Both the position numbers and the translations under genes were made by a program. From assembly GCF_016920785.2 (NCBI RefSeq), contig NW_024609958.1, positions 372,001-436,000 of the forward strand: DNA of 64,000 bases. Direction: 5' to 3'. This DNA is from Ixodes scapularis (lineage: Eukaryota > Arthropoda > Arachnida > Ixodida > Ixodidae). Shown piece by piece: positions 53,431 through 64,000 of this stretch. Numbering within the stretch: the stretch's first letter is position 1; the number at the start of each line of letters is the position of its first letter. Below the pieces are notes generated by a model that saw only the letters and a list, made by a program, of their open reading frames with translations, was not told where the DNA came from and did no database searches.

Positions 53431-56210
53431 TTCATCTTAAATATATATATATATCGAACAAATACGAAAGACAAAAGTATGCAGGCTAGTTGTTTAAGAA
53501 ACACCATAACCTACCCAGAGACACCAAGGAAAAACTAACAGGCAAGACAAGAATTTGGGTCGTCTTGTCCGTTATTTTATTTTTTCGTGTGTTGGTGTTT
53601 ATATTGCGAAATATATTTTCATTTGTATTTTTCTCAAGATGCATTTTGTCCGTTTTATTCCTATACAATTTTTCGAAACCTTTTCGAGTGAGGCCACCGC
53701 TCTCTTTGAACCACGTCAGTCTTTTCGAGCAAGGCTTTAGAACGTCACGTGTCTGGCTAGGTTGTAACAAATATCGTTATTATTGTAATAATATAAAACA
53801 CTTAAGTATAGCAATAACATTCAACAGTCTCACTCAGGGTACACTGTTAAACTGATAATATTTTGTCGAATTTATTAGCTCGAGAATGTATATCAGCTTG
53901 AGGCCGCAGAAAGGTGGTTGCGACTTTCCAGGGTATTGCTGTGTTGGAATCTGGACCAAACAATAAAAACAGTTATTTTAGAAAATGCATGTAATGGCAG
54001 GTGTCGCAAATAATAAACGGATTCGAAGTTTTATTCCGACAACCGGCGAGTAGCGCGGCAGTCTGGGGGCCGTCACAATAGGCAACGGTATGCCTGACAA
54101 GGCGACAACCGCCCTGCTCCGCCCCCTTCGTGGTAACGCTGTTCAGCAAGCTTAAACAAAAGGAACGTTCAACAGAGAGTGGAAACTCAGATGACTTGGA
54201 CAAGCAAAACATCATAAATGCAGATCCACAATAAAAGAACGATTAATAAAAGGACGAAATCAAGGAAATGAAACCAAAGTCACCCGAAGCGACAAAACAC
54301 ACATTCATCCCTTTCAACCGGCAAAATACGGCAGAGAAAGTGGAATCACGGGACAACGAGCACGAAAGAATAACGCTCAAAGTCAACCATTCGCCCATGA
54401 AACAAAGAGAAACAAGTACTTTTTTCTAAGCTCACAAGGAAAAGTTAATAGCAGTGGCACCCCCCAAAAAAACGAAGAATGAAAGAAATTAACCAGTCAC
54501 TTTTAAAACGCCCAAACATAATCAAATTATGTGTCTCTTTAGTGCTTGCACAGACATACTTATCCCTATAATGGCAATAATATCAGGTTGGTTTTTTAGA
54601 AGCTTGGGTATTTGATATTCTATAGATCGTCGCACGGATAACAGTTTCATCATCTGGATCCAATCTGCATCCGCAGTTTTTGTAGCCGCTTCAGAACCGC
54701 ATCCTCAAAATTTGAAACCACATCTGATCCTTAATTTGTACATTCGGTCTGCATCATGAGATCAAGAAATCCGAGCGAAAAGAGGATGCTTCTACTTCCT
54801 TGTGGCTGGTACGTTTGCGGTTCTCTTTGCCTCCAAAACATTTTCCCTCATTCCCTGTCAAAACAAGAACATGCTTTGCCAGGACGACTGATGTCCCTGC
54901 ATTCGTACTTTCTTTTTTTTTTAGGGAAAGCCCTTTTTGTCGAGATGGAACGATCTAAAGCCATCTTAGTTAAGACCAGGTCTTGGCGTAAAAAACAATT
55001 TTCCTTCCGATTAGTACTTTTTTTTTCTAATACAGCAATTTGCTCCTGCAGAAGACTGGACAATGCCCATCATACTATCACTTACTTATTCACTCTACAC
55101 TTTGTGATCGCACAGAAATTATGGGCTGCCTTGGCAAAAATGCTGATACGGATCGGCGGATATCCACATCCCATCAGCATCCGCAGCCTTTGGCACCTGT
55201 ATCCGATTCGTAATCCGACAAATCTGATTCAATTTTATACGCATCCACCAGTCGACTGCAGATTTCTACGGACGATTCGCGGGTAAGCAGCGGATAGGCA
55301 AAACTCTAATAACCTAATTTTTGTGTGCCCTTGCTAGTTCATATTCCTAGATACTTCAGAAAGAAGCGATGAAACTTATCGACATCATCATATATTTTAT
55401 ACAGATGTACCAGTTTGGAAATCTTCTGTTTAAAATATTTGTTTTGATCACCTAAAGTGAATTTTATTTTGTGTTAATAAGAATTCTTGACACGAACGTT
55501 TATATTCCCTCCATAATGTCGTGTTACATATCGTAGTTAACGTGGAGGCAAATAATAAAAGAACAGAGTAACCCTTTTTTTTTAACGCGGGCTGGGGTCA
55601 GTCGAGGCACTCTGGTGATAATTGCTATTTTACTTATAATAGTCCGAAAGATATACGAAGAGTAATCACAAGTTTTGACTTCTAGGCTGTAAATTTTTTT
55701 ATTCAGTGATGAATATGATATATTACATTTAAATTAAACATTGGAACATCCTTTTTTGCAGAAGCACATAGCGTTTCAGTAGAGTTCGGCACCTGCGCCG
55801 ATGCACTTCCACTACCGGTGCGCTAGTTTCGGCGTGCCGTCGTAAACAAAATGAAGAACAGGATGAAAGCAGGAGGAGAAAACAGACAGTAAGCAACGCG
55901 GTCTGCCTCGGTTGGCTGTTCTGAGTTTGGGAAGGGGGTGGAAAAATGAGAGTAGGAGGAAAGGAAGAGCGGAGAGACGACATGACTGTCTAGCCAATAC
56001 ACGCGTTAACAATAAGCGCAGTATCGTGCGGGCAAAGAATCATGACAGTCGTACTATCGAAAATGGCACAAAAACTCAAAGCACTGAAAGTAGGTTGTTT
56101 GCATGGTACAAATGTTCGTCCACAGTACGAAAGCTATATACACCAGCGTGAAGTTCAGTTAACGTGCTTAGAAGAATTATGTGGCTGTGTAACACGAGAG
56201 TGCACGACAC
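53431..56210. other. No further exons recognised; minor repeats
   Basis: Possible intron and flank of the signal-peptide gene. (AT)n at about 53440-53453. 53989-54080 begins TGTAATGG and ends CCGTCACA, with AATAAA on the minus strand, like a very short solo LTR, but without target duplication. Runs of ATCCGCATCCGCAG-like motifs at 54650-54740 and 55140-55290 look like old repeat DNA. The 176-codon plus frame at 54756-55286 spans these and has no domain. Confidence 0.35.
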
Positions 56211-56214
56211 AAGA

Positions 56215-56310
56215 GCTTCGACGGGAGAGCGCGAAGACAGGAGAGCGCCGCGACATGAGACCGCGTGTCATTAGAGAGCGCGTCACGAGAGCCCGTCTGC
56301 GCGCCTTGGG
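56215..56310 (-). repeat. GC-rich ~90-bp repeat, inverted relative to 56994-57075
   Basis: On the minus strand it reads CTCTAATGACACGCG(G/A)TCTC and GCGCTCTC motifs that recur on the plus strand at 56994-57075. Confidence 0.65.
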
Positions 56311-56993
56311 AAGGATCGATATTTTGGATCTTAAAAGACATTTTTTCGTGGATCTGAATTTTTGACACCAATGGGAGTCGCCTTTCGAACGCTTCATTTA
56401 ATTTAATTGGATGAGTGCACAGATCTGTGAGGAGTCAAAAAAATGAAATTGTCGCTAACTTGAAATGGAGAATTAAGAGCAGAGTTTTCGAAATATAGTT
56501 GTTTATTGATTAGTTTCATTATATATAAAGAAAAAAAACATTGAAACACTGAATGACTGAAACGCCGTGGAGGATGTCTAGCATGCACCTTTCATCGTAC
56601 CCTTCAACTATATTGCTCAGATTCTTCGCTACGCGAACGTAGGTAGCCTTGCTACTAATTTGAAGGCTCTCCACGGAGTATATCCGCCAGATATTGGAAT
56701 GCATTGGAGCGTACGGTAGGGTACAGAAGCCTACCGTGCGCTCAGGAGTCACATCACTATCATGTTTAATGCTGGCATACGTCGAGAAAACGTCGAATAT
56801 GGAACGCGCTAGAAATCAATCCGTACGTTCACACTATTAATGACGAAATATATGACTGCAGTCACACATCGTGCAGTATACTGGCTGTCGCGTGTCAGTT
56901 ATTTCAATATATGACAACCCAGTTACGACAGAAGAAGATTCGATACTTGACTGCTAAAGGAAAAGGCAGCTTAGGAACCGCCGCTGTTTTTCA
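56311..56993. other. Spacer between inverted repeats, no gene confirmed
   Basis: 56519-56752 is open on the minus strand (77 codons, ATYVRVAKNLSNIVEGYDERC), with coding-like composition but no family I recognise. With the inverted repeats on both sides this could be the interior of an unknown element. Confidence 0.3.
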
Positions 56994-57075
56994 GCGGTCT
57001 CGCGACGCACGCTCTAATGACACGCGATCTCGCGTCGCGGAGCTCTGCTGTCGCGCGCTCTCGTGGCGCCCTCCC
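56994..57075 (+). repeat. GC-rich ~80-bp repeat, partner of 56215-56310
   Basis: Contains GCTCTAATGACACGCGATCTC, then GCGTCGCGG and CGCGCGCTCTCGTGG. Inverted partner about 700 bp away. Confidence 0.65.
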
Positions 57076-58181
57076 GAATTATATAGCTGGCCGTCTTGCA
57101 CGCGAGCACGAATAATGGCTAATATAACACTTTTTTTTTTTTCAAACAGAACTTAAGGCAAGTTGCGAGCAAAACAAAGGGGAGCGTTCTCGGCCTTACC
57201 CTGTTTAAGTGGAGGGTCCCAGGCCGCTAGTAGTTTGGACATCGTAAATGGTCGGTTGTCTTGATGTGACAGTGCGTGCTTTAGAAGTTCCCTTTCTGTG
57301 TCGTTATGACTATAATCGCGATATATTGCAATACGAACAACGGAGCGCGTGGCTTTCTGTGCATGCTGCTCAGCCTGGGGACAGGCTAGGGAAGGTTACG
57401 CATGCGCAGTGAGGCCAGAGATACGAGGATTCGCCATAGAGTAATATAGTAAACGTAAAGAGAGGACACAGGAGCCGATTCGCGGCCCAGATAGTGCGTT
57501 TCATACCCTCCGCTACGTGGCGCTTTTCTGCAATTTGGTTAAAATTAATTAAAACTCTTTCTGTGAAAAGTATTTATTTTTTAATTGGCAATGCTTTAAA
57601 ATTGTTTAAAGTACTTACAACGGCTAAATAGTTTAAATCAAATACGTCACAAAAAGCACGTGATGAATGGCGCCTGCCATGGCCTGCCTGCCTGCACGCC
57701 GTCGCTTCTGCATCATTCTGCATGGCCTTTGCTCGTCCCTGCGTCGTTCGTCTGTGCCGTGCGTGCCGTCCATCTGTGCTTTCTGCTGCATCATGTTCGG
57801 TCGACTTTGCATCAATCAAGGTGACGCATGACCGCCCGCGGGCTCGCATGCTCGGCGTGAATTCGTGGAGCCGATCGGTTCGAGCTTCTCGCGCTGTTCT
57901 TTCTGCCGGGCTGTCTGGCTGCACTTGAACCTGTGTGCATGTTGATTTCCGATGAGATTGTTTTAAAAAAAAGAATTTAACTTACGACCCAGCACACGGC
58001 ATTGTCCATGGGTTTACAGATGACGGTGTTGAACGAACCTCTAACATTGCAGATAGAGCCTTGGTTGTTATGCTGTCTGAAATTTCCAGGAGCTGCGTTT
58101 AGCCCATTGCATACACTGTTGTGCACACTCCAACAACGTCTTCTGTTTAACGCAGTCTCCTCATTTCTCTCATTCGGGAGC
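57076..58181. other. No gene recognised; NRF1-like site
   Basis: ACGCATGCGCAGTG near 57399-57412 is a near-perfect NRF1 site. 57977-58181 is open on the minus strand (CNGLNAAPGNFRQHNNQGSIC) and may be part of a transposase or other gene, but I cannot assign it. Confidence 0.3.
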
Positions 58182-58185
58182 TTAA

Positions 58186-58811
58186 AGGGGCGGTGCAACG
58201 ATATTCAATTGGAATGTTTTTCACTTTACACGAGCTTACTGGCACTAGTGGGACTCAAGGATACTCGCACGCAACGCCACTGGCCAACAAACTCCTTGTT
58301 GCGGTGAAATTTCAAGAACAAAAGCAATTATTTTCGTTCAATCTCTCCTTCGCAAAATTTGATGACGTAACGTGGGGATCGCAGAACACCCAAGTTACGA
58401 TATTTGAATGCGGTTCATAGATTGCACCCGAGCCCTGCGTGGGCAGTCGATTTGGGCTCGTGACAATTACTAGCTCGAGAAGCATTCGGGTGGTGGCCCG
58501 TGTCCCATCGCTGCAATGACGACAATAGCCGAGCCATAACAATGTCTGGAACTCAACGCGTGTCCTGTGCTTTGCCAACCCCTGCGCGTGGCTATGATCA
58601 ACATTGGCGGCATAGAATCGGCTCCAGATCACGTGGCCGCTTGTCCTGGCTGCGAGTTGAGGGTGTGAACGCTGCTCGTTTTTCTTTAATTTTTTTCTGG
58701 GACTTCTTTTGTGTGGGGTTAAAAACGAACGCGTGTTTCATAGGTCATTAACGTCAGGGATCTGTTCTAAGCGGTATTTGCGCAAAGTACAAAAATTGTT
58801 GCATCGCCCCT
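58186..58811 (+). mobile_element. TTAA-flanked MITE, copy 1
   Basis: 626 bp, flanked by TTAA at 58182-58185 and 58812-58815. The terminal inverted repeat is AGGGGCGGTGCAACG at the left and the reverse complement of AGGGGCGATGCAAC at the right. No transposase. TTAA targets are typical of piggyBac-type transposition. Confidence 0.88.
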
Positions 58812-58815
58812 TTAA

Positions 58816-59439
58816 AGGGGCGGTGCAACGATATTCAATGGGAATGGTCTTCACTTTACACAAGCTTACTGGCACTAGTGGGACTCAAGGATATTCGCAC
58901 GCAACGCCACTGACCAAGAAACTCCTTTGTTGCGCTGCAAGTTCGAGGACAAAACCGAGTGTTTTCATTCAATCTCTCCTTCGAAAAACCTGATGACGTA
59001 GCTGGGCGGTAGCAGTACCGCCCAGTGACGATATTTGAATACGGCTCATAGATTGGACCCGAGCATGGCGTGGACACTCGATTTGGACTCGTGATAATCG
59101 ATAGCTCGAGAAACATTCGGGTAGTGTCCTGTGTCCAATCGCTGCAATGACGACAACAGCCGAACCATAACAATGTCTTGAACTCAGCGCGTGTCCTGTG
59201 CCTTGCCAACCCCAGCGCATGGCTATGATTAACATTGGCGGCATATAATCGGCTCCAGATCACGGGGCCGCTTGTTATGGCTTCGAGTTGAGGGGTGAAC
59301 TCTGCTCGTTTTTCTTTATTTTTTTCTGCGACTTCGATGGTGTGTGGTGAAAACGAACGGGTATTTCACAGATCATTAACGTCAGGGGTTCGTTCTAAGC
59401 GGTATTTGCGCAAAATAAAAATATCAGTGCATCGCCCCT
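58816..59439 (+). mobile_element. TTAA-flanked MITE, copy 2
   Basis: 624 bp, about 85-90% identical to copy 1 by eye (CACTAGTGGGACTCAAGGAT and CGCACGCAACGCCACTG are shared), same orientation. It uses the TTAA at 58812-58815 as its left flank and has its own at 59440-59443, so the two copies share one target site. Confidence 0.88.
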
Positions 59440-59484
59440 TTAAGTCTGTTGGCTTTACAGTAAAGGCTGTGGTCTGTGGTTAGG

Positions 59485-60718
59485 GGGCTTCAAACATCAG
59501 CTTGGTGTGTGTGGTAATAAGCCATTTCTTGAAGTTCACAACGAACACGTTTACTCTGTCTTTGATGTTCCACACCTTCCCAAAACAACCAAGAGCAATC
59601 TCCAAGCCCACAAACTTTGCATTCGAAATGAGGTCATTGAGTGGTCTTCTTTGTTGAACTTTATTGTTCTATCCATGAGATGAGCTTGCAATTGGCTCCG
59701 AAACTTACTGAGAGAAACATTTTTTCAAGAACCTTTCTGTAACATGGAAGAAAATTGTCCCCACAGGTCTGCTCTTTCTTGCAATCATATCCCTTGTTTA
59801 TGCCAAGGAACTTCCTGAGGCAGCCATGGCTACAGCCTTTTTCTGTGATAGGATGTGCATACCTTTTGACTGTCTAAATAGCTAAAAAATTCAAGAAGAC
59901 AGGGCAGAAGTTGCGTCATGCCAATCTGAAGGGAGAATCTGAAATACTTGATTTTTTCCACCAGTAACTCGGATGGATTTCAGCATGGCAGTTCCAAAGT
60001 AGGAGGTAGCCATAAGCCATCATTGGGTGGCAAGTTACTATAAAAAGTTTCCTCATGCTCTGTGATGAGCTTTCAAGCAGCCATGACTTGAAGTTCTTGC
60101 TTACACGACGCCTGCAGCAAGACACACTTGAGAACGTTTTTGGAGCTATATACGACAAATGCTGGGCTGCAACACAAACCCAAATGTGGATCAGTTCACC
60201 TCAGGACTAAAACACCTCTGGATAAAGAAACTGTTCAAACTGTCGGACAATGAAAACGTAGAGGATGACAAGGCTGACCTCCTAAAGGAGTTGCGAATAT
60301 CTTTGCACCATGAAAGTTTAATTTCAGACATTGTGGAATGTCTTCCAATTGATAACTTCCCGCCACTAGAGGATATTTCTGAGCTGGCATCAGACATCAG
60401 GTCTAACATAATTGATGACTCGTCCACTTTTTTTATTACGTTTGGGGCTATTTGATCAAGCTTTTGCTTGAGCAGACAACTTACAGCTGTGGCTGTTCTC
60501 AGCTGCTATCGGATGAGTCTAATAACTTGACCAGGCCTCACCAGTACTGTCTTGTTCCTAAAGCATACCACGTGCCTGGAAAATTCTTCGGGAACTTAGT
60601 AGTACCATCACAGGCTGCCTTTCATTTTATTCAGCAACTAGAAAATGACTTTCTTCCTATAATAGAGAGTGTGACACATGTTCGAGGAGTCTGTGCCGCC
60701 TTGTATAGCACACTTTGA
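59485..60718 (+). pseudogene. P-element (THAP9-like) transposase, C-terminal half, multiply broken
   Basis: Pieces of one P-superfamily transposase lie in order across several frames: VYSVFDVPHLPKTTKSNLQ (59545-59605; catalytic-core Asp before PHL), LAPKLTERNIF (about 59692), EAAMATAFF and FDCLNS (59815-59880), LRHANLKGESEILDFF (about 59913), LKFLLTRRLQQDTLENVFG (about 60090-60145), NPNVDQFTSGLKHLW, and then a Cys-containing end with HQYCLVPKAYHVPGKFFGNL, PSQAAFHFIQQLE. LLTRRL(N/Q)QD-LENVFG is a hallmark of the family. At least five frameshifts or stops separate the pieces, and the THAP zinc finger and N-terminal half are absent. It starts about 40 bp after the second TTAA MITE. Confidence 0.82.
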
Positions 60719-62157
60719 GGTCTGGGTGGTTTTAGCCTTTGCCTAGAGGAGTACCACAAAGGGTTTTTAAAGTTGTTTTGCAGAATACGCTTGTGTTGAC
60801 ATGTTTGATTTCTTAACCGGAATTTGGACAAAGTTCGGTTGCACACTTCAGTGGTTAATAAGAACGAGACAGGTTTAACTGTTAATAGTGTATTAACAGA
60901 GGCGGTTGCCAAACCAAAAACAAAAAGTGCTTAAGTGGGCAGTGCAGCTTGCTCTCCAAATATTTGTTTCCCCTTTTTCCAACGAATGCATATCATGGCT
61001 CCCTAACAAAAATATTTGTCCACTTTCTACAAAATTGTGATAGAAAATAGTGTATAGAGGCTAAAAATATTTGAAAGAAAATGTATCCACTTTTGTATCC
61101 ACTGTCCATAGTCTTTTAGCCGCTTTTTTCTGAAGCCATATTTCTTTTCTGAACAATTTCGGGGAATGTTTAGGGACGTTGAATCTTGTCAGATTTCGAA
61201 TAGAGTTATCTTTGTTTGGTAATGGCTTCAGGCTATGCAAATTGGTGATTTTTTATATTTGCCGGAAATCGGGAATTTGTACTATCCGGCGTGTGCTTCG
61301 CACTGTTATTATACTCTTATGACTGGTAATGATAGCGATGTCTTATTTATTTTTGCACTTACTTCCCGTACCCGAGTCGGCGTGAAAGTGAATGTATCAT
61401 ACAGCATGTTCTCCGTGGAAAGGTTTTGTTAACTTGGTTCCGTTAAGAATCTATTACGAAGTGTACGATATGCCGAAGTCCTTCATATTCATTTATTTTT
61501 GTGAGTATCGATCTCTTTCGTATAAAACATACAGAGCTTCTGAAGTAAATCATGTATACATGAATGTGGTCCAATAAAATGTGTTCGAACCACTTACTGT
61601 TGTTGACCCCACAATGCTCCACCAGCCAGGAGTCAATGCGGCGATTGTGTAACTTCAATGCTTTACAATAGAAAAAGAACAAGAAATATATATACTTATA
61701 CTTTGTGAAGTAAAATGAAATATTGTTTGATACATTTTGCACGCACTCTATCGTAAAAAATAAAGCAAAAGTGCGTCAGTATTAAAAAAAAAAAAAGAAA
61801 AAAAAAACCAGCGGCTTCGGGAGTCAAGGAGCTCCCGAGAGCCGAGCGAGGCGGGGAGGAAAGAAAGAGAGAAGGGTACCGGAGAACCGGGGCAGAACCG
61901 CCCAAACCGAAACCGAAACTAACTTGACCGGAAACGGAATCAGATTACACTTCATACCGCCCGCTAGGAGCGCTACCTGTCACTGGTCTATCTGGGCCGC
62001 TGGGGCCTATGGCAGTGTCCGCTCTTTACCTTGTGTATATTACTCTATGGATTCGCGTCCAACTATGATTTGCCTTGACCATCGCCCGGTGTGCAACCGC
62101 TTTGGCTCGGCGCGTGAGCTGTTTGTCACGGCGCCCCGTGGCACCGTGATTAATTTT
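60719..62157. other. No gene recognised
   Basis: AT-rich to 61800, including ATATATATA near 61688 and an A-rich run at 61782-61809. The GC-rich part at 61810-62110 has an open plus frame without recognisable domain. Confidence 0.35.
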
Positions 62158-62355
62158 ATCAATTTTGCAGCGGTACATATTTTTTTTTTGTTTATTAGCA
62201 ATGCTTTTGTGAGTGTTTATGACGTGAGCGATTTAGTCAGATTAAGTAGACGCATACACAATATTTTCCGCAGTATATGTATACGTCGCTGATACAATGT
62301 GCAATTAAACGACCTTAACACTTTGCGAAAAAGATCTTGAGTTTAGAGCCTATAT
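62158..62355 (+). repeat. Dispersed repeat copy 2 (pair with 53137-53335)
   Basis: Shares TATTAGCAATG, GTCAGATTAAGTA and TTGAGTTTAGAG(C/G)CTATAT with the copy beside the signal-peptide exon. Homology stops just where the exon's acceptor begins in copy 1, so no exon is present here. Confidence 0.75.
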
Positions 62356-62416
62356 CAAGGCGAAAGCCTTACTTGTCCCAGTGAGCGAAAAGGCGACGTA
62401 TATAGCCATCAAAATA

Positions 62417-62444
62417 CGATTGAGCGGCACGGGCCGCTCAATCG
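62417..62444. repeat. 12-bp perfect hairpin
   Basis: CGATTGAGCGGC and GCCGCTCAATCG around the tetraloop ACGG. Confidence 0.9.
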
Positions 62445-62799
62445 CATGTTCAAGGACGGTGCTGTCCTTGGCGTCGTCCTTGAGGTCCTCCTGTCGTCCT
62501 GGTCCTCTAGGACGACGTTACTTGTCTCATTACGCGGTAAAGCGAAACCGTTGTGCTCGAAAGATGGCCACACAGATGACGTCATCAAGCACATGCCGCT
62601 CACGCTCACGTTCAAGGCGGGAGCGTGATGTCACCGCCGGAACGCCGCGTGCAAAAGGTGCGCTTCGGACTTCATCTGTGCTCGTTGAGTGCTTTGTGCG
62701 ATGGACTCTGAGGTGACCGCATCTACATCCACGGCCCCAATATCGGCAGCAGCGTTTGCATCTACGGCAGCTTCCGCAGGCAAACGTCACCGGCCACGG
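62445..62799. other. Unassigned, edge of minisatellite
   Basis: Early GTCGTCCT units appear near 62470-62520. ATGACGTCATC at about 62575 contains a perfect CRE palindrome. No gene is supported. Confidence 0.35.
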
Positions 62800-63165
62800 A
62801 AATACGTCGCCCTAGATGTCGTCCTCATCACTCTCGACATCGTCCTTAAGGCCATCATTGAGGTCGTCCTAGAATTTGACCTAGACGTCGTTCTTGACGT
62901 CATCCTAGAGGTCGTCCTAAACGTCATTCGTGACGTCATCCTGAAGGTCGTCCTAGACGTCGTCCTCTATGCGTCGTTCTCGACGTCGTCCCAGACGTCG
63001 TTCTCTAGGCGTCGTTCTCGTGTTCGTCCTAGAGGTCGTCCTAGAGGTCGTCCTATACGTCGTCCTAGAGGTTGTCCGAGACGTCGTCCTAGACGCCGTC
63101 GTTGACGTCGTCCTAGACGCCGTCTTTGACGTCGTCCTCAACGTTGCCCTAGAAATGGTCCTAAA
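62800..63165 (+). repeat. 12-bp-based minisatellite (GTCGTCCTAGAC)
   Basis: Tandem GTCGTCCTAGA(C/G) units, with higher-order 18-36-bp arrangements. The 12-bp unit keeps all frames open, so the plus strand reads VVLDVVLEVVL and the minus strand TTSRTTSRTT; both are repeat artefacts. Several units read TGACGTCA. Confidence 0.92.
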
Positions 63166-63364
63166 TTTTAATACCATGCAGAAACATTACTCGAACACAT
63201 TTCCACCGCGTAACTATAATCCTTTCGCCTTCCTATATGTAAGCAGTCTTAAGTGTATTCGTGTAATTTTTTTCTTTGGCATGTTTCGTGTAAAATAGGA
63301 AGGCTATACCGTAGTATGCCAACAAGCAATGCCACGTAAACAATAACTCCACAACTGGAGCGGC
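63166..63364. other. No gene seen
   Basis: AT-rich flank of the minisatellite and of the mariner relic, possibly its 3' UTR. Confidence 0.3.
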
Positions 63365-63560
63365 TGTTGACACCAATAGCACACTGCATCAGAAACCTCG
63401 TCGTCGGACGAAAACCGTGTTCCCTTCAGATGTTCTTTCATCTTGAAGAACAGTCAGAAGTCTGATGGCTCGAGGTCCTGGCTGTGAATATGGTGAGGCA
63501 AAACGTCTTGGAACCGCAGCTCCTTCAGTGCGGAGTTGGTCTCGTCAACAGCCGACCTCA
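63365..63560 (-). pseudogene. mariner-type transposase C-terminal relic
   Basis: The minus strand reads LKELRFQDVLPHHIHSQDLE, PSDF, a stop, then LFFKMKEHLKGTRFSSDDEV. This matches the block of mariner transposases in which LPHPPYSPDLAPSD carries the third catalytic Asp of the DD34D triad, followed by LF..(M/L)K..L.G.(R/K)F.SD(E/D)EV. The stop after PSDF and the absence of upstream coding within the window's visible frames show that it is dead. Confidence 0.8.
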
Positions 63561-64000
63561 ATATTCTTGGACGGCATGAAGGGACTAGTGCACCGGTAAT
63601 TGAAGTTAATAGCCGCTGGTGGAAAATTTATAGAAACGTTGTGTGCTCTTGAAAAAAAGATTTCAAACTTTGATTTGAATGAAACATCACTCAATGTTTT
63701 CCCCGAATAAAAAAAGTGGTAGCACAGGAAGGAGAACTTACGAAACACCCCTCTTAGATTAAAGGGTAACTTTGGTCGAACGTAAAACCAAAATAGCTGA
63801 CTGGTATCAATTTACGCAGACTAAGTTCGAACACTTCCAAAATATTACACTAATAGGAAACCGCGATTCCCTGTAAAACCGATATTAAAAATGCTACCAC
63901 TGGCTTCTCAAAAGGCATTTAGCTAGTCGGCTGCTTATCAAGCAACAATGTGCCGTGATGTCATCTTCGTTTTCAAGAAGGTTTTTTGTGCTTATAAAAT
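63561..64000. other. No gene recognised
   Basis: May contain unrecognisable upstream parts of the mariner relic on the minus strand. No ends identified. Confidence 0.3.

Noticed and set aside
54756..55286. 176-codon plus-strand frame
   Set aside because: It crosses repeat-like ATCCGCA sequence and T runs, has no domain and no splice support, and looks like a chance frame.
62689..63177. Repetitive proteins on both strands (VVLDVVLEVV and TTSRTTSRTT)
   Set aside because: A 12-bp minisatellite keeps every frame open; composition and symmetry explain both.

Overview
This is eukaryotic nuclear DNA. It has spliced exons with GT..AG borders, long gene-poor stretches, dense transposon remnants and a large satellite. 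The mix (Helentron with an endonuclease domain, HARBI1-type Harbinger, Penelope-like GIY-YIG ends, P, pogo and mariner relics, TTAA MITEs) points to an arthropod. I favour a chelicerate, most likely a hard tick, but this is inference from element style and no diagnostic host gene is complete here. No intact ordinary host gene is visible; the best host-type signal is one signal-peptide exon at 53351-53424.

Layout. 1-3000: tRNA-like relic, LINE ORF1 fragment, short direct repeats, pogo/Tigger relic. 3010-13870: a ~121-bp satellite split by a 9.67-kb Helentron (3888-13560, minus strand). The Helentron carries an uninterrupted 2263-codon Rep-helicase-endonuclease ORF, asymmetric terminal inverted repeats, a 3' hairpin and an 8-bp repeat of satellite sequence at its borders. 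15424-16148: a ~720-bp palindromic foldback. 16991-21388: a Harbinger-like element with a three-exon HARBI1-type transposase broken by a stop, an LTR-like insertion in an intron, and an inverted fragment of a second transposase. 21479-23020: tRNA-like sequence, second foldback, 175-bp tandem duplication. 23000-31600: gene-poor DNA with several hairpins and two minisatellites. 32740-34970: two Penelope-like 3' ends in opposite orientation and a 50-nt perfect hairpin. 35271-36589: a TTA-flanked Harbinger-type MITE. 36600-38640: an old 1.1-kb tandem duplication. 42114-53108: an 11-kb array of a 79-bp satellite with 237-bp higher-order units and kilobase-scale internal duplications. 53137-53424: a dispersed repeat followed by the signal-peptide exon. 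58186-59439: two head-to-tail TTAA MITEs. 59485-60718: P-element transposase pseudogene. 62800-63560: a 12-bp-based minisatellite and a mariner relic.

The features do not form a pathway; the window is a record of transposition and satellite expansion. The Helentron is the only element whose coding capacity looks intact, and it is the most interesting object here. Its N terminus is a ~34-copy array of a 17-residue Arg/Ala/Glu-rich repeat, and its 5' leader holds a cluster of the palindrome GTCACGTGAC. Most monomers of the unrelated 79-bp satellite carry the same E-box-type palindrome.
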